This document shows, piece after piece, positions 40,939 to 48,958 of a stretch of DNA of 64,000 nucleotides; the first letter of the stretch is position 1; each line of letters begins with the position of its first letter. A model generated the notes under the pieces. The model was given only the letters and a program-made list of their open reading frames with translations, did not search any database and had not been told where the DNA came from. The stretch spans positions 22,760 to 86,759 of the forward strand of contig CADBBB010000001.1 in assembly GCA_902792795.1 (NCBI GenBank), in the 5' to 3' direction. The stretch is from an uncultured Spirochaetaceae bacterium. Its GTDB lineage: Bacteria; Spirochaetota; Spirochaetia; Treponematales; Treponemataceae. Both the position numbers and the translations under genes were made by a program.

Positions 40939-42321
40939 TTAGAATTCATTTCCTTCAAATCGCGGAATCAAGTCGGTGGCCTTCTTGATGTCATCGTCAG
41001 TGGGAACGTAGTCGCTCATCGTCTTGTCGTTGAACTTTTGGTAGCTCATCATGTCAAAGTAGCCGGTTCCGGTAAGGCCGAACAAGATTGTTTTTTCCTC
41101 GCCGCTTTCCTTGCACTTTAAGGCTTCGTCAATCGCGACGCGGATGGCGTGGCTAGATTCCGGAGCGGGGAGCGTTCCTTCCGTACGGCAGAAAAGTTCC
41201 GCAGCCTCAAAGACCGAAGTCTGCTCAACGGCGCGCGCCTGCATCAAGCCGTCGTGGTAAAGCTGGCTTAGGATGGAACTCATTCCATGGTAGCGAAGTC
41301 CGCCGGCGTGGCTGGGGCTGGGCATGAACTGGCTTCCGAGCGTGTACATTTTTTGCAGCGGGCAAACTTTTCCGGTGTCGCAATAATCGTAGGCAAAAAC
41401 GCCGCGGGTAAGGCTTGGACAGCTGGCCGGCTCCACCGCGATGAATTGGTAGTCCGCCTCGCCCCGCAACTTTTGTCCCATAAAAGGCGAAATCAATCCG
41501 CCCAAATTGCTTCCGCCGCCAGCGCAGCCGATAATCATGTCGGGCTTGATGCCGTACTTGTCCAGCGCGGCCTTGGCTTCCAAACCGATGACAGTTTGAT
41601 GCAGCAAAACTTGGTTCAAGACGCTGCCCAAAACGTAACGGTAGCCGGGCGTTTTGACAGCCGTTTCAACCGCTTCGCTAATCGCGCAGCCCAGCGAGCC
41701 TGAGCAGCCCGGAAATTCCTTGTTCATCTGGCGTCCCACTTCCGTTTCCATGCTGGGCGAGGGAATGGCCCTTCCGCCGTAAGTGCGAATCACTTCGCGG
41801 CGCTGGGGCTTTTGCTCGTAGGAGCAGCGCACTTGGTAAACGATGCAGTCCAAGTCAAGGTAAGCGCAAGCCATCGCCATCGCGGTTCCCCACTGGCCGG
41901 CGCCGGTTTCTGTAGTGACGCCCTTAAGGCCTTGCTTTTTTGCGTAGTAAGCCTGGGCAATCGCGGAATTAAGCTTGTGCGAGCCGGAAGTGTTCTGGCC
42001 CTCAAACTTGTAGTAAATCTTGGCGGGCGTTCCCAATTTTTTTTCAAGGCAATAAGCGCGGACAAGCGGCGACGGCCTGTACATTTTGTAAAAGTCCAAA
42101 ATTTCTTGCGGAATGTCGATGTAAGGGTCGCTCGTGTTCAATTCCTGCTTTACAAGCTCCGCGCAAAAAACCTGCTCCAGTTCCGCCGCAGTCGCCGGCT
42201 TAAGCGTCTTGGGATTCAAAAGCGGCGCGGGCTTGTTCTTCATGTCCGCGCGAACGTTGTACCACTGCTTGGGCATCTCTTCTTCTGAAAGATAAATTTT
42301 GTAGGGAATTGTTTGTGACAT
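40939..42321 (-). CDS. trpB2: Tryptophan synthase beta chain, TrpB2 type
   Basis: 460-aa PLP enzyme. The N-terminal extension YKIYLSEEEMPKQWYNVRAD is typical of TrpB2. The PLP lysine is in GQNTSGSHKLNSA (near residue 120), and the phosphate loop is GCAGGGSNLGG. TrpB2 condenses indole and serine, often without a TrpA partner; no trpA is nearby, so indole salvage is likely. The promoter is a perfect TTGACA-17-TATAAT at 42354-42382, overlapping the end of coaE. Confidence 0.94.
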   Translation of the reverse strand: MSQTIPYKIYLSEEEMPKQWYNVRADMKNKPAPLLNPKTLKPATAAELEQVFCAELVKQELNTSDPYIDIPQEILDFYKMYRPSPLVRAYCLEKKLGTPAKIYYKFEGQNTSGSHKLNSAIAQAYYAKKQGLKGVTTETGAGQWGTAMAMACAYLDLDCIVYQVRCSYEQKPQRREVIRTYGGRAIPSPSMETEVGRQMNKEFPGCSGSLGCAISEAVETAVKTPGYRYVLGSVLNQVLLHQTVIGLEAKAALDKYGIKPDMIIGCAGGGSNLGGLISPFMGQKLRGEADYQFIAVEPASCPSLTRGVFAYDYCDTGKVCPLQKMYTLGSQFMPSPSHAGGLRYHGMSSILSQLYHDGLMQARAVEQTSVFEAAELFCRTEGTLPAPESSHAIRVAIDEALKCKESGEEKTILFGLTGTGYFDMMSYQKFNDKTMSDYVPTDDDIKKATDLIPRFEGNEF

Positions 42322-42353
42322 TGCGTATCCTCGCTGTTTCTTTTGATAGAAAC

Positions 42354-42382
42354 ATTATACTATGCTTTGGGGATTCTGTCAA
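42354..42382 (-). promoter_or_regulatory. trpB2 promoter
   Basis: Minus-strand TTGACA (42377-42382), 17-bp spacer, TATAAT (42354-42359), with the short inverted repeat GTTTC/GAAAC just downstream. The -35 overlaps the coaE stop codon. Confidence 0.85.
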
Positions 42383-43167
42383 AGGGAGGAAGGAGCGCAA
42401 ACTCCCCTTCCCCAATTCCTCACCCTAACCATTTCAATGCCATAATCCGCCGCAAAGCGCTCGTATTCTTTAAAGAGGCCTTTTTGGCTTTTTATGCGGC
42501 GGATGATTTGCAATAGGGGCAGGCGGTCGCGGCGGCGGATGCGCCAGACGCGGACCAAGAGCGGCGCGTCCACGTAGATTATTTTTTTGCATTGGCGCAA
42601 AAGGGAAGGCGTTTTGTAAAGCAGCGCCGCGTTTATGGCCAGGCCGCCCGCTGGCTGGCCGACCGATATCGGTTGGGCGGACCCGCGCGCAGTCTTAGAC
42701 TTGCCTGCAATTTCTGTCGTGCCGCCTTCTTGGGCGTTGATGGAATTATTGGAAATACCGCAGCCTTCTGGCTGACTAAAATCCGCCGCCGCATTTTGGT
42801 CAGTGAAGCCTTTTGTTTTTTGCGCCGCGTCTTGGGCTTGCGAAGCCTTTTGATTCGCGTCAATCAATTTTTGGACGCGCGCGACAAATTCCGGGTAAAG
42901 GATTTTTTCTTGCTCTGCCAAAAGCGTTCTGTCCTTAAAAAGAAGCTTTCCAAGCGCGCGGCGGTCAAGGCTTCCGTCTGCGGCGCGCAAGTTGATTCCG
43001 CGGGAGGCGGCGATCTGGCTAAAGCGGCTAAGGATTTCCGCCTGCTTGTCGCCGATTATTTTGTGGATTTCTTGGTCAGCGTCCAGGCAAAAAAAACCCC
43101 GTTCCTCCAGAATAGAGCAGACGAAGTTTTTTCCCGCCGCAATCGGCCCCGCAACGCAAATGACCAT
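42379..43167 (-). CDS. coaE: Dephospho-CoA kinase with internal low-complexity insert
   Basis: 262-aa kinase performing the last step of coenzyme A synthesis. The P-loop is GPIAAGKN, with Asn in place of the usual Ser/Thr, a variation worth noting. LDADQEIHKII is the following acidic motif, and IYVDAPLLVRVWRIRRRDRL is the late nucleotide-binding segment. Between about residues 108 and 165 lies a Gln/Ala/Gly/Ser-rich insert (KASQAQDAAQKTKGFTDQNA onward) absent from typical CoaE of about 200 aa. It starts 3 nt after proC. Confidence 0.82.
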   Translation of the reverse strand: MVICVAGPIAAGKNFVCSILEERGFFCLDADQEIHKIIGDKQAEILSRFSQIAASRGINLRAADGSLDRRALGKLLFKDRTLLAEQEKILYPEFVARVQKLIDANQKASQAQDAAQKTKGFTDQNAAADFSQPEGCGISNNSINAQEGGTTEIAGKSKTARGSAQPISVGQPAGGLAINAALLYKTPSLLRQCKKIIYVDAPLLVRVWRIRRRDRLPLLQIIRRIKSQKGLFKEYERFAADYGIEMVRVRNWGRGVCAPSSL

Positions 43168-43170
43168 CGT

Positions 43171-43968
43171 TTATTTTTTTGAATTCTTAAATTCCATTAT
43201 CGCGTCAATGCTCTGGACGCAAGCGTTCCGCAAGCCCGCCTTTTCCAAAGCGCAAACTCCGCGAATCGTGGTTCCGCCCGGCGAGCAAACCGCATCCTTT
43301 AAGGCGCCCGGATGCTCTCCAGTTGCAAGCTGCAAAGCGGCGCTTCCCAGCATCGTTTGGCTTGCCAAGCGGTAGGCCTGCTCGCGCTTCATTCCGTACT
43401 TTACGGCCGCGTCCGCGTAGGCTTCGATTATCAAGTCCATAAAGGCCGGTCCGCAGCCTGCAAGGGCGCCGCCAATTCCCATCAAGCTCGCCGGAATTGT
43501 TTCCAACATTCCAAGGCTGGAAAGCAAGTCCTTTATTTGCTTGGCTTCGTCAGCGTTCAAGGTGTTTTTTTCTTCAAGCAAGATTACGCCCTTTCCGATG
43601 CGGGCGGGCGTGTTGGGCATAAGGCACAAAACGCGCGTTTTGCTTGTGTCCAAAATTTTCGCGTAGCTGTCAAAAGTCCAGCCCGCCGCGACGGAAACAA
43701 GCGCCTTGCCCTGCAATTCGTTCTTCACTTCGGCCACAACGCCTTCGATTTGGTTGGGTTTGCAGCAAACAAAAACAGTGTCGGCGTTTTTCACCGCTTC
43801 CGTGTTGGAGGAACAGGGAACAAAGCCGATTTTGGCAGCGTTGGCCTTTAGCTTTTCTTGGTTGGGAGCGTAGGCCGACAAGTCTTTGGCGGCGATTTTT
43901 TTTGAGGCGACAAAGCCAGCCGCAATCGCTTGCGCCATGTTTCCCATTCCGATAAAACCAATTTTCAT
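43171..43968 (-). CDS. proC: Pyrroline-5-carboxylate reductase
   Basis: 265-aa NAD(P)H-dependent enzyme making proline. The N-terminal Rossmann motif is KIGFIGMGNMAQAIAAGF, and the C-terminal signature is HPGALKDAVCSPGGTTIRG. VFVCCKPNQIEGV and MPNTPARIGKGV are also standard. ATG 43968 has SD GGAGGCG; the frame extends 15 nt further but without a better signal. It precedes coaE by 3 nt and follows purB after a small REP-like palindrome. Confidence 0.95.
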   Translation of the reverse strand: MKIGFIGMGNMAQAIAAGFVASKKIAAKDLSAYAPNQEKLKANAAKIGFVPCSSNTEAVKNADTVFVCCKPNQIEGVVAEVKNELQGKALVSVAAGWTFDSYAKILDTSKTRVLCLMPNTPARIGKGVILLEEKNTLNADEAKQIKDLLSSLGMLETIPASLMGIGGALAGCGPAFMDLIIEAYADAAVKYGMKREQAYRLASQTMLGSAALQLATGEHPGALKDAVCSPGGTTIRGVCALEKAGLRNACVQSIDAIMEFKNSKK

Positions 43969-43986
43969 ATTGCGCCTCCACAAAAG

Positions 43987-44009
43987 ATTGTCGGGTCATG
44001 CCCGACAAT
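43987..44009. repeat. REP-like palindrome
   Basis: ATTGTCGGG-TCATG-CCCGACAAT, 9-bp perfect arms, between purB and proC. It has the look of short palindromic units scattered in bacterial genomes. No T-run follows, so it is not an obvious terminator. Confidence 0.6.
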
Positions 44010-44014
44010 GACAG

Positions 44015-45436
44015 TTACTTCATCAACTCCGCGTATTTTTGCGCCAAGCGCTTTGACTTTTTGGCGGCCAAGCCGTGATAGCGTTCGGGATTGGCAAAGA
44101 AGTTTTGCGGATCCTCAACGCCAAGCTTTTCCAACTGGGCTGTGATTTTAGCGTAAGCGTCTGTGTGAGTTTTGAGAACTTCAAAGAAAGTCTTTCCGCT
44201 CTGCTCGCATTCCAAAGTGATTTTTCGGATAACCTCGTGGCCGTCGTTGACTCCGGCTTCGCCAAGCAAAATGTAGGCCGGCTCGGCAAGAACTCCGCCC
44301 TTGACTTTTCCGCCGGCGTTGTCCAAGTTGCGCTTCATGCTTTCGCGGTCGGCCTGCAAGCCGCTCACCACGGAATTCATTCTGGCGACGGCCATCGTAA
44401 AGCCCGCCACGTAGTCGGCGATAAAGCGCTGGCTGGCGGAGTTTGTCAAATCGCGCTGGTGCTCGCTGATTTGGTCCATGTAGAACGTGATGACGCGGGG
44501 GCACATGGCCTTCCACAAAGACTTTACATGCTCGCTGTTCCAGGGATTGCGCTTTTGCGGCATTGTCGAAGAGCCGACTTGTGTAGAAGCGAAGTACTCA
44601 AAGACTTCTCCGATTTCGCTCCTCTGCAAGTTGCGAAGGTCGTCGGCAAGGTTCGCGATGATTCCAAAGGCCACGTTCATCTCAAGCAAAAGGCGCAAGA
44701 GGTATTCGGGCTCGACAAGCTGGTTTGAATATTCGCTCGGCTCCAAGCCCAAAAAGCCCAGGTAAGTTTTTTCCAATTCCTCTGGGTCTTGGACAATCAT
44801 GCTGGGGCCGTTGTAAGAGCCGACCGGGCCTGCAAGCTTTCCCTTAAGCTGCTTGCTCAATTCCTCGATGCGCAAAATTGACTTTCCAAGGCGCGAGACA
44901 AATTCGGCGACGCTCCAGCCGAACGTAATCGGAACGGCGTGCTGGCCGTGAGTGCGTCCGACTTGCGGAGTGTCGGCCTCGCGCTCGGCGATGGCGCAAA
45001 GATTTTTTTCAAGCTCCTTCAATTCAGGAAGAACCACGTTCTGCGTCACGTCGCGCATTCTGCAAGAAAGCGCCGTGTCCAAGATGTCCACGCTTGTCGC
45101 TCCAAGGTGAACGAGGGGTCCCAAGTCAGCGGGAACTTTTGTCTTAAGGACGTTGACAAGCGCGCGAATGTTGTGCTTTGTCTTTTCTTCCTCTTTGTAA
45201 ACTTCCTCGGGGTCGATGTTGGCTGCGGCCTGGTCAAGCGCGGCAGCCTTTTTGTCGTCCAGCTGGCCGCGAACCTTAAGGTGAGCCTTTACAAGCGCGG
45301 CTTCGCACTTGGCAAAGCTTTGGACGCTGGCCTCTTCCGAAATGTATTTTGAAAGGCCTTCAAAAGCCTTGGCTTCCGAAAGCGAATACCTGTGGTCGAT
45401 GCAAGAAATGTTTTCAAAAATGTTTCTCGTTTCCAT
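44015..45436 (-). CDS. purB: Adenylosuccinate lyase
   Basis: 473-aa member of the fumarase/aspartase superfamily, cleaving SAICAR and adenylosuccinate in purine synthesis. It carries the signature GSSTMPQKRNPWNSEHV, QVGRTHGQHAVPITFGW with a conserved His, and LGATSVDILDTALSCRM. Length and motifs match the eukaryote-like subgroup that includes many spirochaetes. SD GGAGGAAC. It precedes proC and coaE on the same strand but is separated by a palindrome. Confidence 0.93.
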   Translation of the reverse strand: METRNIFENISCIDHRYSLSEAKAFEGLSKYISEEASVQSFAKCEAALVKAHLKVRGQLDDKKAAALDQAAANIDPEEVYKEEEKTKHNIRALVNVLKTKVPADLGPLVHLGATSVDILDTALSCRMRDVTQNVVLPELKELEKNLCAIAEREADTPQVGRTHGQHAVPITFGWSVAEFVSRLGKSILRIEELSKQLKGKLAGPVGSYNGPSMIVQDPEELEKTYLGFLGLEPSEYSNQLVEPEYLLRLLLEMNVAFGIIANLADDLRNLQRSEIGEVFEYFASTQVGSSTMPQKRNPWNSEHVKSLWKAMCPRVITFYMDQISEHQRDLTNSASQRFIADYVAGFTMAVARMNSVVSGLQADRESMKRNLDNAGGKVKGGVLAEPAYILLGEAGVNDGHEVIRKITLECEQSGKTFFEVLKTHTDAYAKITAQLEKLGVEDPQNFFANPERYHGLAAKKSKRLAQKYAELMK

Positions 45437-45449
45437 ATTGTTCCTCCGT

Positions 45450-46544
45450 CTATTTCTTTAGCAAAGCGGCAAAGGGGCTGTAGGTTTCGCCGTCGTCGTC
45501 GTTGGAATTGCTGGCCAAATATTTTTTGGTTTCCAAATCCTGCTCGGCGGACTCGCTTGTAGTAAGGGAGATGCGCTTGTTCTTTGCGTCCACGCCCTGA
45601 ACGACGACGCTCATCTTGTCGCCCTTCTTGAAAACCTTTTGCAAGTTGGTTCCCTTCTTGACGTCCAGCTCCGAAACATGGACAAGGCCGTCGATTCCGT
45701 CCGCCAAATTGACAAAGACGCCAAAGTCGGCGACGCGGGCGATTGTTCCGTCAATCTTGTCGCCTTCCGAAAATTTTTGCTCCACCGTGTCCCAGGGGTC
45801 GGCCTCAAGCGCCTTTAGGCTTACGCTGACCTTTTCGTTTTTCCAATCGGCCTTGATTACCTTTGCGGTGATTTCCTGGCCGACCGACAAAACCTTTTGG
45901 ATGTCGTCAACGCGGGCGCGGGAAATTTCCGAAATCGGAAGCAGCGCCTGAAAGCCTCCCAAGTCGACAAAGGCGCCGTAGTTGTGGAGCGCGGTGATTT
46001 TTCCAGTGACCATCGTTCCGACAGCGATTTGGCTTTCCAAGTTTGAAAGGTTTTTGGCTCGCTGCTCTTCCAAAATCGCGCGGTTAGAAACTACGATGTT
46101 CTTTCCTTCGTTCTTGTATTCCTGAATTTTAAAGACCAAGTGGCGGCCGGTAAAATCAGTTTGGTCGTCCTTCTTTCTTCCGCCCATTTGAGAATAGGGG
46201 CAAAAGGCTCGGGCGCCGCCAATCTTAACTTCGTAGCCGCCCTTGATTTCTTTTTCAACGACACCCTCAACCGGAATGCCGCTTGTCCAGGCGTTTTCTA
46301 TCATCGTCTTGTCGGCGTTCTGTCCGCTGATTTTTGTGGTGAAGCGCGACTCGCTGTTCTTTTCGCCCAAGTAAAAAACCTTGATTTTGTCGCCTTCTTT
46401 GACGCTGACGTTTCCGTTCTCGTCCGCCAGTTCCGCCTTTAAAAGCACGCCCTCGCTCTTAGAGCTCAAATCCAAAAAAATTGTGTCGCCCGATATGGCC
46501 ACAATTTCCGTCTCAATTTGCTGACCGATTTCCAATTTTTCCAT
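45450..46544 (-). CDS. S1-domain RNA-binding protein (RpsA-like, four domains)
   Basis: 364-aa protein with four S1 repeats, for example GTMVTGKITALHNYGAFVDL and GDKIDGTIARVADFGVFVNL. True ribosomal S1 in E. coli has six, so this is a shorter S1 or S1-like protein that aids mRNA binding by ribosomes. ATG 46544 starts MEKLEIGQQIETE; the upstream in-frame start adds a short hydrophobic tail without SD. It lies just upstream of purB on the same strand. Confidence 0.88.
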   Translation of the reverse strand: MEKLEIGQQIETEIVAISGDTIFLDLSSKSEGVLLKAELADENGNVSVKEGDKIKVFYLGEKNSESRFTTKISGQNADKTMIENAWTSGIPVEGVVEKEIKGGYEVKIGGARAFCPYSQMGGRKKDDQTDFTGRHLVFKIQEYKNEGKNIVVSNRAILEEQRAKNLSNLESQIAVGTMVTGKITALHNYGAFVDLGGFQALLPISEISRARVDDIQKVLSVGQEITAKVIKADWKNEKVSVSLKALEADPWDTVEQKFSEGDKIDGTIARVADFGVFVNLADGIDGLVHVSELDVKKGTNLQKVFKKGDKMSVVVQGVDAKNKRISLTTSESAEQDLETKKYLASNSNDDDGETYSPFAALLKK

Positions 46545-46603
46545 AGAGAAGATAATACTGAATTTGGGGAGAAAATTCAACCGAGGGGAGAGGGGGAAGA
46601 AGG

Positions 46604-47584
46604 CTACGCTTTCGCCTTGCTCTCTATTTCCTTTATAGAATCGAGGAAGTCTTTTTCAACATCGCTTAAAGTTTTTTGCTGGTACTTTTTGTATTCGCTC
46701 GTCGCTTTTTCGATCGCTTTCTCGTGTGAAATTGAGCCGTTTCCTTGCAAAAGCTGTTCGCCGCTCATCGTAAGAATCTTGTCAAGATGTTCTGACCAAT
46801 CTTTCATGGTCATAGGCTGCCGGCGTTCCGCCTGACGCTCCGCAAAATCAAGATAGCCCGAAACAATCTGGCCAAGCGCGCGAAGCTCTTTTTTGTCAAG
46901 ATAATTCTTGGCGACAACAGCGTCCTTTAAATGGGGCTTGCTTCCTTCAAAAGTCTTCAAGCCCATAAACTCTTTTTCTGCATCGGCCCTGTTGTAAATG
47001 ACCTCGGCCGCGGTTTGGCCGTGAACGGCAAAATGCATTTTATTCTGAACTTTTTTGAAGAATTCAATTGAAGTGTCGGAACGGGGATTGTAATCAACGC
47101 TGGTTGCGTAAATATCCAGAACCTGGCGGTAAAAGACTTTTTCACTGGCGCGGATATCGCGGATGCGGGCCATAAGTTCTTTCCAGTAGTCACCGCCGCC
47201 AAGCTGCTTTAAGCGGTTGTCATCCAATGCAAAACCTTTGCGAATATATTCATTCAGTCGTTTTGTTGCCCACTGGCGGAACTGCGTGCCGCGCAGAGAT
47301 TTTACGCGATAGCCCACGGAAATAATGACGTCGAGGTTGTAGTAATTTGTGGGTTTGGTGATAGTGGAAGAAAATTCGGAAATTCCGAATTTTCTTATTG
47401 CTTGTTTTTCTTCTAATTCTTTTTCTTCAAAAATGTTTTTTATATGTTCGTTTATTGTCGATTTTGATTTTTCAAACAGTTGCGCCATCTGTTCCTGTGT
47501 AAGCCAGACTGTTTCGTCTTCAAAGAGAACTTCTACATTTATCGTTTCTTTTTCTGTCTTGAAAATCGCTATTTCTTTTTCCAT
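46604..47584 (-). CDS. RhuM family protein
   Basis: 326 aa. The N-terminal RhuM-type domain (VWLTQEQMAQLFEKSKSTIN; YYNLDVIISVGYRVKSLRGT) closely resembles the one in the RhuM-Doc protein at 37530. The C-terminal part (GQTAAEVIYNRADAEKEFMG, HLKDAVVAKNYLDKKEL) is the usual RhuM extension and has no Fic loop. Promoter TTGCTT-16-TATACT lies directly upstream, and the ATG follows 10 nt after the -10. Function unclear; RhuM genes were first noted on a pathogenicity island. Confidence 0.88.
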   Translation of the reverse strand: MEKEIAIFKTEKETINVEVLFEDETVWLTQEQMAQLFEKSKSTINEHIKNIFEEKELEEKQAIRKFGISEFSSTITKPTNYYNLDVIISVGYRVKSLRGTQFRQWATKRLNEYIRKGFALDDNRLKQLGGGDYWKELMARIRDIRASEKVFYRQVLDIYATSVDYNPRSDTSIEFFKKVQNKMHFAVHGQTAAEVIYNRADAEKEFMGLKTFEGSKPHLKDAVVAKNYLDKKELRALGQIVSGYLDFAERQAERRQPMTMKDWSEHLDKILTMSGEQLLQGNGSISHEKAIEKATSEYKKYQQKTLSDVEKDFLDSIKEIESKAKA

Positions 47585-47716
47585 AATTATATATAGTATA
47601 CAATAATTGTGAAAAAAAGCAAGGAAAATATTTGTCCCTCCACCGCCACACATCAATGTCCAAGCGCGTTATGGCGCCATCTAGAAAAAGTGAAAAAATT
47701 GTGTATAATAAAAACT

Positions 47717-48073
47717 ATGAAAGTAGCGGTAACTTACGAAAAAGAAACGGGAAACGTTTTCCAGCATTTTGGGAAGACTCAGTATTTTAAGGTTTATCAA
47801 ATTGAAGACGGAAAAATTCTTTCTTCGCAAGTGATTGACAACGGAGGAAACGGGCATCATGCCATTCCCCCATACTTAAAGAGCCTTGGCGTGGACACCC
47901 TGATTTTGGGAAACCGCGGCCAGGGCGCGATTGACGCGATTGCCGCAAGCGGCTTAAAAGAACTTCCTGGAATCACAGGAAGCGCCGACGATGCCGCAGA
48001 GCTTTTTGCAAAGGGCCAGCTTAAGCCAAACTTTGAGGCCAAGTGTGATCATCATGGGGAACATCATCAGTAA
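47717..48073 (+). CDS. NifX/NifB-type dinitrogenase iron-molybdenum cofactor domain protein
   Basis: 118-aa single-domain protein of the NifX/NafY family (MKVAVTYEKETGNVFQHFGK; LGVDTLILGNRGQGAIDAI). Stand-alone members probably bind iron-sulfur or metal clusters; no nitrogenase genes are nearby. The His-rich end (CDHHGEHHQ) may bind metal. ATG 47717 lies 7 nt after TATAAT (47704-47709), leaving no room for an SD, so the mRNA is likely leaderless. Confidence 0.88.
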   Translation: MKVAVTYEKETGNVFQHFGKTQYFKVYQIEDGKILSSQVIDNGGNGHHAIPPYLKSLGVDTLILGNRGQGAIDAIAASGLKELPGITGSADDAAELFAKGQLKPNFEAKCDHHGEHHQ

Positions 48074-48101
48074 GGGCAAACTATAATTCTGAGGTGTCTT
48101 T

Positions 48102-48956
48102 GTGATTGTCGAAAACAAGTCTTTTGATGAAGAGAGGGCTTTATACGGCCTTAAAGGCCTTACTGTAAAAAACTGCCGCTTTGACGGGCCTGCCGACGGA
48201 GAGTCCGCCCTTAAGGAAAGCCGCGACATTCAAGTCGTCGGCTCATACATGAACTTGCGCTATCCGCTGTGGCATGTAACGAAAGCAAAAATCTCCGGCT
48301 CAACATTCACAACAAATTGCAGGGCCGCCCTTTGGTACGACAAAGATATTTACATCGAAAACAGCAAACTTTTTGGAATCAAGGCAATTCGTGAATGCGA
48401 AAACATCAGCCTTAAAAACTGCAGCGTTAATTCTCCGGAATTCGCTTGGAAAAGCCAGAATCTGAAAATTGAAAACGTCTGCGTCGAAGAATCCGAATAC
48501 CCTTTTTTTGAAATCCGCGGCGCAAAAATCACCGGCCTAAAAATGAAAGGAAAATATTCTTTTCAATATGACGAAAACATCGAAATCACAGATTCCGAGC
48601 TGGACACAAAAGACGCCTTTTGGCACACAAAAAACGTGACAGTAAAAGACTCCCTTGTAAAAAGCGAATACCTGGGCTGGTATTCAGAAAACCTCACCCT
48701 CATAAATTGCCGCATTATCGGAACCCAGCCCTTCTGCTACTGCAAAAACCTTACGCTAAAAAATTGCTCCATGGAAGACTGCGACCTTGCCTTTGAGCGC
48801 AGCGGCGTTTTTGCGGAAGTGAACGGAAAAATCGACAGCGTCAAAAATCCGCTAAAAGGAAAAATCACGGCTGACGAAATCGGCGAACTAATTTTGGAAG
48901 ACGATTTTTGCGACAAAACAAAGACGACGATTGTTTGCCGCAACGCAAAACGCTAG
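48102..48956 (+). CDS. DUF3737 beta-helix protein
   Basis: 284-aa protein of the DUF3737 family. Short repeats of about 20 residues (SKLFGIKAIRECENISLKNC, ENLTLINCRIIGTQPFCYCK) form a right-handed beta-helix like pectate-lyase folds. No catalytic residues are evident, and the function is unknown. GTG start with GAGGTG upstream, 28 nt after the NifX-like stop, so the two may share a message. Confidence 0.85.
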   Translation: MIVENKSFDEERALYGLKGLTVKNCRFDGPADGESALKESRDIQVVGSYMNLRYPLWHVTKAKISGSTFTTNCRAALWYDKDIYIENSKLFGIKAIRECENISLKNCSVNSPEFAWKSQNLKIENVCVEESEYPFFEIRGAKITGLKMKGKYSFQYDENIEITDSELDTKDAFWHTKNVTVKDSLVKSEYLGWYSENLTLINCRIIGTQPFCYCKNLTLKNCSMEDCDLAFERSGVFAEVNGKIDSVKNPLKGKITADEIGELILEDDFCDKTKTTIVCRNAKR

Positions 48957-48958
48957 GC

